Source of the DNA: JAWWOL01 sp963797535
GTDB lineage: Bacteria; Actinomycetota; Actinomycetes; JAWWOL01
NCBI GenBank assembly: GCA_963797535.1
Contig: CAWCPQ010000001.1
Location: 930,001 to 994,000 of the forward strand
Direction of reading: 5' to 3'
DNA length: 64,000 bases
Shown here piece by piece: positions 60,692-64,000 of the stretch; position 1 is the first letter of the stretch; each line of letters starts with the position of its first letter. The position numbers were made by a program, and so were the translations under genes. The notes beneath the pieces were generated by a model. That model worked only from the letters and a program-made list of their open reading frames with translations. It ran no database searches and had not been told where the DNA came from.

Positions 60692-61480
60692 TCAGGGCCA
60701 CAGCCGCAGGCACGTCCGGGCCACCCGGTCCGTGGTCGCGGACCCCAGCGCCGCGACCGTGATCGCCTGATCGGCGCCGCCGCGCCCGAGCCGACCTGCC
60801 ACCCGCCGCGTGATCACCGCAAGTCCGGCCTCGTCGACCGGAGCCCGGAGGGACACGCCCAGGTGCAGTGCCGCCGGAGCAGCGGTGCCCGACGGAACCA
60901 CATCGATCAGCCAGGCTGCTGCGACCGCTGGCTCGCGCGCGATCGCCCGGCGCACTGCGTCGATCGTCGGCGAGGGCAGCGACGCAACAGCCGGGTCGTC
61001 GGCAGCCATCGGGTCGGGCAGCGGCTGCGTGCCGACGGAGATCGACTCGTCGCCGGCCACCGGGACGAAGCCATCCGCCAAGGCGCGGCACGCGACAGCG
61101 CCGACCGGGAACCCGTAACCGCCGGGATCGACGACGATGCCCTGCCAGCCCTGGTCGAGCGCTCCCCGGCAGGCATCCCGGACGCTGGCGGTGACCGGAC
61201 GCGCCTCGATCCGCCAGCGCCGCATGGCTCCCGTGGTGGTGAACACCGGGAGCACCCGGCGATCCTGCGAAGGGTCCCCCAGCGTCAGCGTGATCAGCGC
61301 GAGCTCCGACTCCTTCTCGGCCCGCAGCCCGGTCGTCGCGACCACTGCCTCGCTGACGACGGTCGCCCGGACCGGCAGCAGCACCGTCGCGTCCACGAGG
61401 GCTGCCAGGACCACCGCCGCCGCGGCCGGCTCGGGCTGCGCAGCCCACGCCGACAGCGCGTCGTCGATCGGGTCAGTCAT
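60692..61480 (-). CDS. SseB-family protein
   Basis: A 262-residue cytosolic protein. The N-terminal part (LVDATVLLPVRATV, LITLTLGDPSQDRRVLPVFT, GWQGIVVDPGG) matches the SseB N-terminal domain. The C-terminal part (VAAAWLIDVVPSGTAAPAAL) is similar to the SseB C-terminal domain. The function in actinobacteria is unknown. It overlaps the PH-domain gene by 8 nt and precedes infC. Confidence 0.8.
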   Translation of the reverse strand: MTDPIDDALSAWAAQPEPAAAAVVLAALVDATVLLPVRATVVSEAVVATTGLRAEKESELALITLTLGDPSQDRRVLPVFTTTGAMRRWRIEARPVTASVRDACRGALDQGWQGIVVDPGGYGFPVGAVACRALADGFVPVAGDESISVGTQPLPDPMAADDPAVASLPSPTIDAVRRAIAREPAVAAAWLIDVVPSGTAAPAALHLGVSLRAPVDEAGLAVITRRVAGRLGRGGADQAITVAALGSATTDRVARTCLRLWP

Positions 61481-61931
61481 CGGGGGTCCCGGTCTCCGCC
61501 ATGGCCAGGCGTTCGCGCAGCTCGGCCAGCGCCGCTTGGGTACGAGACCCGTCAGCCGTCTGCAGCGCCATCACTGGCAACGAGGTGCCGTCGGCCACGT
61601 CGATCGAGGCCCAGGAGTCGTCGCGTCCCAGACGGATGGCCACCACCTCGGGCCAGTCGAGGCGCCGGGTGGTGACCAAGTTGCGCACGACCACGCCACG
61701 GCCGGTGGCGGTGATGGAGGGCCTGGCCAGCAGCAGCAGCACCGCAGCAACCGGGACCCCCATCAGGGCGACCGACACCTTGTCCCCGCCCTGGAACGGC
61801 GCCGGGAGGTTGGCGCCGAGCAGGACGGCGCCCACCAGGACGACGCCGGCGCCGATCAGCGCTGCGCGCCGGCCTCGTACAGCCCGCCAGGTGCGGTCCG
61901 GCAGCGGTTGTTCGGGAACGGCCGAGGTCAC
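61473..61931 (-). CDS. PH-domain membrane protein
   Basis: A 152-residue protein with two membrane segments (AALIGAGVVLVGAVLLGA and VSVALMGVPVAAVLLLL), then a small cytosolic bacterial PH domain (VVVRNLVTTRRLDWPEVVAI, RDDSWASIDVADGT). It commonly lies next to hisG in actinobacteria. The start overlaps the hisG stop by 4 nt. The role is unknown. Confidence 0.82.
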   Translation of the reverse strand: MTSAVPEQPLPDRTWRAVRGRRAALIGAGVVLVGAVLLGANLPAPFQGGDKVSVALMGVPVAAVLLLLARPSITATGRGVVVRNLVTTRRLDWPEVVAIRLGRDDSWASIDVADGTSLPVMALQTADGSRTQAALAELRERLAMAETGTPDD

Positions 61932-62803
61932 TCGACGATCTTGGTGATCGGCAGCTCGAGGATGTCGCGGGCGCCGGCAGCCTTCAGCGCTGGGATCAAC
62001 GTGTTGACGCCGCGCTTGGCCACGACCGACTCGACGGCGTGCGCGTCCCCCGACGCGAGCGCCATGATCGTCGGCGAACCCATCGACGGCAGCAGGGCCA
62101 GCACGTCCTGCAGCGCGGAGTCCGGGACGTTGAGCTTCAGCAGCACCTGGCCGCGGGCGCGGATCGCTCCCTGCAGGAGCAGCGCGATGTCGTCCATCGC
62201 CGCCCGCTTCTCGGCGTCGGCCGAGCTGGCGGTGTTGGTGATCAGCTCGGTACGGGACACCAGCAGCGTCTCGATGATCTTCAGCCCGTGCTTACGCAGG
62301 CTGGTGCCGGTCTCGGTGAGGTCGACGATCGCGTCGACGATGTCCGGGACCTTGGCCTCGGTGGCGCCGTGCGAGGGGATGATCCGCGCCTTGACGCCGA
62401 CCTTGTCGAAGAACCGGCGGGTCAGCTCCGGGAACTCGGTGGAGACCCGTACACCGTCGGGCAGCTCGGCACCGGAGCTGGCGGGGTGCTCCTTGGGCAC
62501 GGCCAGGATGATCTTGACCGGATTGCTGGTGGCCTTGGAGTACTCGAGCTCGCCGAGGGAGACGACGTCCGAGTCGGTCTCGGTGATCCAGTCCCGGCCG
62601 GTGATGCCGACGTCGAACAGTCCCTGCTCGACGTACTGGGGGATCTCCTGCGGGCGCAGGAACATCACCTTGTCGATGCGCGGGTCGTCGATGGTGGCGC
62701 GGTAGTCACGGTCGGAGCCGCGGCGCACGGTCAGGTCAGCGGCCTCGAACAGGTCGAGGGTGGCTCGTTCGAGCGAGCCCTTCGGAAGGACGAGCGACAG
62801 CAC
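61928..62803 (-). CDS. hisG: ATP phosphoribosyltransferase (long form)
   Basis: A 291-residue, first enzyme of histidine synthesis. The N-terminal LVLPKGSLERATLDLFEAAD, LRPQEIPQYVEQGLFDVGIT and DAIVDLTETGTSL are typical. The C-terminal 75 residues are the ACT-like regulatory domain, so it does not need HisZ and is feedback-inhibited by histidine. The hisE that usually precedes hisG in actinobacteria is absent from the 76-nt gap to ribH. Confidence 0.97.
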   Translation of the reverse strand: MLSLVLPKGSLERATLDLFEAADLTVRRGSDRDYRATIDDPRIDKVMFLRPQEIPQYVEQGLFDVGITGRDWITETDSDVVSLGELEYSKATSNPVKIILAVPKEHPASSGAELPDGVRVSTEFPELTRRFFDKVGVKARIIPSHGATEAKVPDIVDAIVDLTETGTSLRKHGLKIIETLLVSRTELITNTASSADAEKRAAMDDIALLLQGAIRARGQVLLKLNVPDSALQDVLALLPSMGSPTIMALASGDAHAVESVVAKRGVNTLIPALKAAGARDILELPITKIVE

Positions 62804-62879
62804 GGGGTGCCTTTCGGTTCGACAGCAACAGAGGTGGGTTCAGGGTGTGGGCGGCGCGGCAGCAGGGCGGCCGGACCGC

Positions 62880-63386
62880 CTAGTGATGCGCGTGCTGGCG
62901 CTCGTGGGCCGGACGCAGGCCGCGCAGCAGGACCGCCATCTCGACGGCAGCCTCTGCAGCCTCGCGGCCCTTGTCCTCCTTGGACCCGGGCAGCCCGCTG
63001 CGCTCGATCGCCTGCTCGATGGTGTCGCAGGTCAGCACGCCGAAGCCGACGGGAACGCCGGTCGACACCGACACCTCGGTGCAGCCGGCGGTCACACCCT
63101 GGCAGACGTACTCGAAGTGCGGGGTCCCACCGCGGACGACCAGGCCGAGCGCGACGACTGCGTCGTAGCCGGAGTCGGCCAGCACCTTGGCCGCGACCGG
63201 CAGCTCGAAGGCTCCCGGCACGCGCAGCACCCTGGGGTCGTCGATGCCCAGGTCGGCCAGAGCACGCAGCGCGCCGGCGAGCAGCGCGTCGGTGACCTCG
63301 GGGTACCAGCGGGTGGCCACGACGGCGACCCGTACTCCGGCGGTGTCGAGCTGCCCGACTGCGGCAGGTCGGCCTTCGCCGCTCAT
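62880..63386 (-). CDS. ribH: 6,7-dimethyl-8-ribityllumazine synthase
   Basis: A 168-residue enzyme of riboflavin synthesis. The substrate-binding segments VATRWYPEVTDALLAGA, RVPGAFELPVAAKVLA and GGTPHFEYVCQGVTAG (catalytic His) are complete, with the basic VLTCDTIEQAIERSG. It is coupled to ribBA by a 4-nt overlap and ends in a His-rich tail (RQHAHH). Confidence 0.97.
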   Translation of the reverse strand: MSGEGRPAAVGQLDTAGVRVAVVATRWYPEVTDALLAGALRALADLGIDDPRVLRVPGAFELPVAAKVLADSGYDAVVALGLVVRGGTPHFEYVCQGVTAGCTEVSVSTGVPVGFGVLTCDTIEQAIERSGLPGSKEDKGREAAEAAVEMAVLLRGLRPAHERQHAHH

Positions 63387-64000
63387 GGTGTGTCCTCCAC
63401 GGTCGGGCCGGGTGCGGGAGTGCCGCGGATGGGCAGGTCGGGCAGGTCGGGCAGGTCATGGCCCATCCGGTCACGCTTGGTCGTAAGGTACCGGAGGTTC
63501 TCCGCGGTCGCGTACACCGGGAGGGGCACCCTCTCGACGATGCTGAGACCGTAGCCCTCGAGACCTGCCCGCTTGTCCGGGTTGTTGGTGAGCAGCCGCA
63601 TCGTGCGCACCCCGAGGTCGTAGAGGATCTGCGCGCCCGTGCCGTAGTCGCGACTGTCCGACGGCAGGCCGAGCTCGAGGTTGGCGTCGATCGTGTCGGC
63701 GCCCATCTCCTGCAGCTGGTAGGCCTGCAGCTTGTGCATCAGCCCGATGCCCCGTCCCTCGTGGCCGCGGACGTAGAGCACCACTCCCCTGCCCTCGTCG
63801 GCGACCGCGTGCATGGACGCGTGCAGCTGGGGCCCGCAGTCGCAGCGCTTGGACGCGAACACGTCGCCGGTGAGGCACTCGGAGTGCACTCGTACGAGGA
63901 CGTTCTCGCCGTCGCCGATGTCGCCCATCACCAGGGCGATGTGGTCGTGGCCGTCGTAGGCGCCCTGGTAACCCACGGCGCGGAACTCGCCGTGCGGCGT
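63383..64000 (-). CDS. ribBA: GTP cyclohydrolase II, C-terminal part of ribBA (5' end outside window)
   Basis: The frame is open to the window edge (last codons read THGEFRAVGYQG-like text). It contains the zinc ligands in CLTGDVFASKRCDCGPQL, the conserved RGHEGRGIGL and the RLLTNNPDKRAGLEGYGL block. The C-terminus has short Asp-Leu-Pro repeats from 9-nt direct repeats. The fused DHBP synthase half (ribB) is expected beyond 64000, so the fusion is inferred from the gene's actinobacterial context. Confidence 0.9.
   Translation of the reverse strand, partial: TPHGEFRAVGYQGAYDGHDHIALVMGDIGDGENVLVRVHSECLTGDVFASKRCDCGPQLHASMHAVADEGRGVVLYVRGHEGRGIGLMHKLQAYQLQEMGADTIDANLELGLPSDSRDYGTGAQILYDLGVRTMRLLTNNPDKRAGLEGYGLSIVERVPLPVYATAENLRYLTTKRDRMGHDLPDLPDLPIRGTPAPGPTVEDTP

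Overview
The window is a 64 kb piece of a high-GC actinobacterial chromosome. It carries core housekeeping genes, and every gene I can support, including the rRNA operon, lies on the minus strand. Evidence for Actinobacteria: long runs of 4-nt start/stop overlaps (GTGA, ATGA, TTGA), frequent GTG starts, GarA, SteA/SteB, a parA-scpA-scpB-rluB-cmk-der string, and gene order close to that of Mycobacterium and Streptomyces. The 16S and 23S genes are complete and would place the organism by alignment, which I could not run. I saw no phage, transposon, CRISPR array or defence island.

Layout in transcription order (high to low coordinates): riboflavin (ribBA 3' part, ribH), hisG, a PH-domain membrane protein and an SseB-like protein (61-64 kb); infC-rpmI-rplT, an RNA methyltransferase, a PAS histidine kinase and pheS-pheT (53-60 kb); the arginine cluster argC-J-B-D-(response regulator)-F-R-G-H behind an operator with two ARG-box-like palindromes, then a 3-methyladenine DNA glycosylase and tyrS (42-53 kb); the rRNA operon 16S-23S-5S with a clear promoter and intrinsic terminator (36.4-42 kb); two TPR proteins, an SSB-like protein, a HAD phosphatase, tlyA, nadK, recN, steA, steB (26.7-36.4 kb); a cell-envelope group (WecA/MraY-like, MurJ-like, GT4, a secreted phosphatase-fold/multi-TM protein), then pyrG, Nudix, ald, xerD (16.6-26.7 kb); parA with a ribbon-helix-helix-like partner, an M50-like membrane protein, scpA/scpB, rluB, tyrA, cmk, der, tRNA-Pro (7-16.5 kb); and pgsA-like, a fused mannose-1-P guanylyltransferase/phosphomannomutase, gcvH, garA, two MerR regulators around a DUF151 gene, and a tandem glycine riboswitch leading into the next gene, probably gcvP (0-7 kb).

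The most striking property of the sequence is about thirty reading-frame breaks in fourteen otherwise well-conserved genes, several of them essential (pheT, pheS, tyrS, cmk). They cluster in 53.7-57.0 kb and 42.2-44.1 kb. Almost all are explained by one extra base, and after correction the proteins have normal family lengths. This points to uncorrected insertion-type sequencing errors rather than biology. I annotate these genes across their full span and give the break positions.

I did not find a clear, wholly new system. The best leads are the ParA/RHH-like pair without ParB, the M50-like protein lacking its catalytic motifs, the SteAB-linked envelope cluster, and the single-domain response regulator inside the arginine operon.
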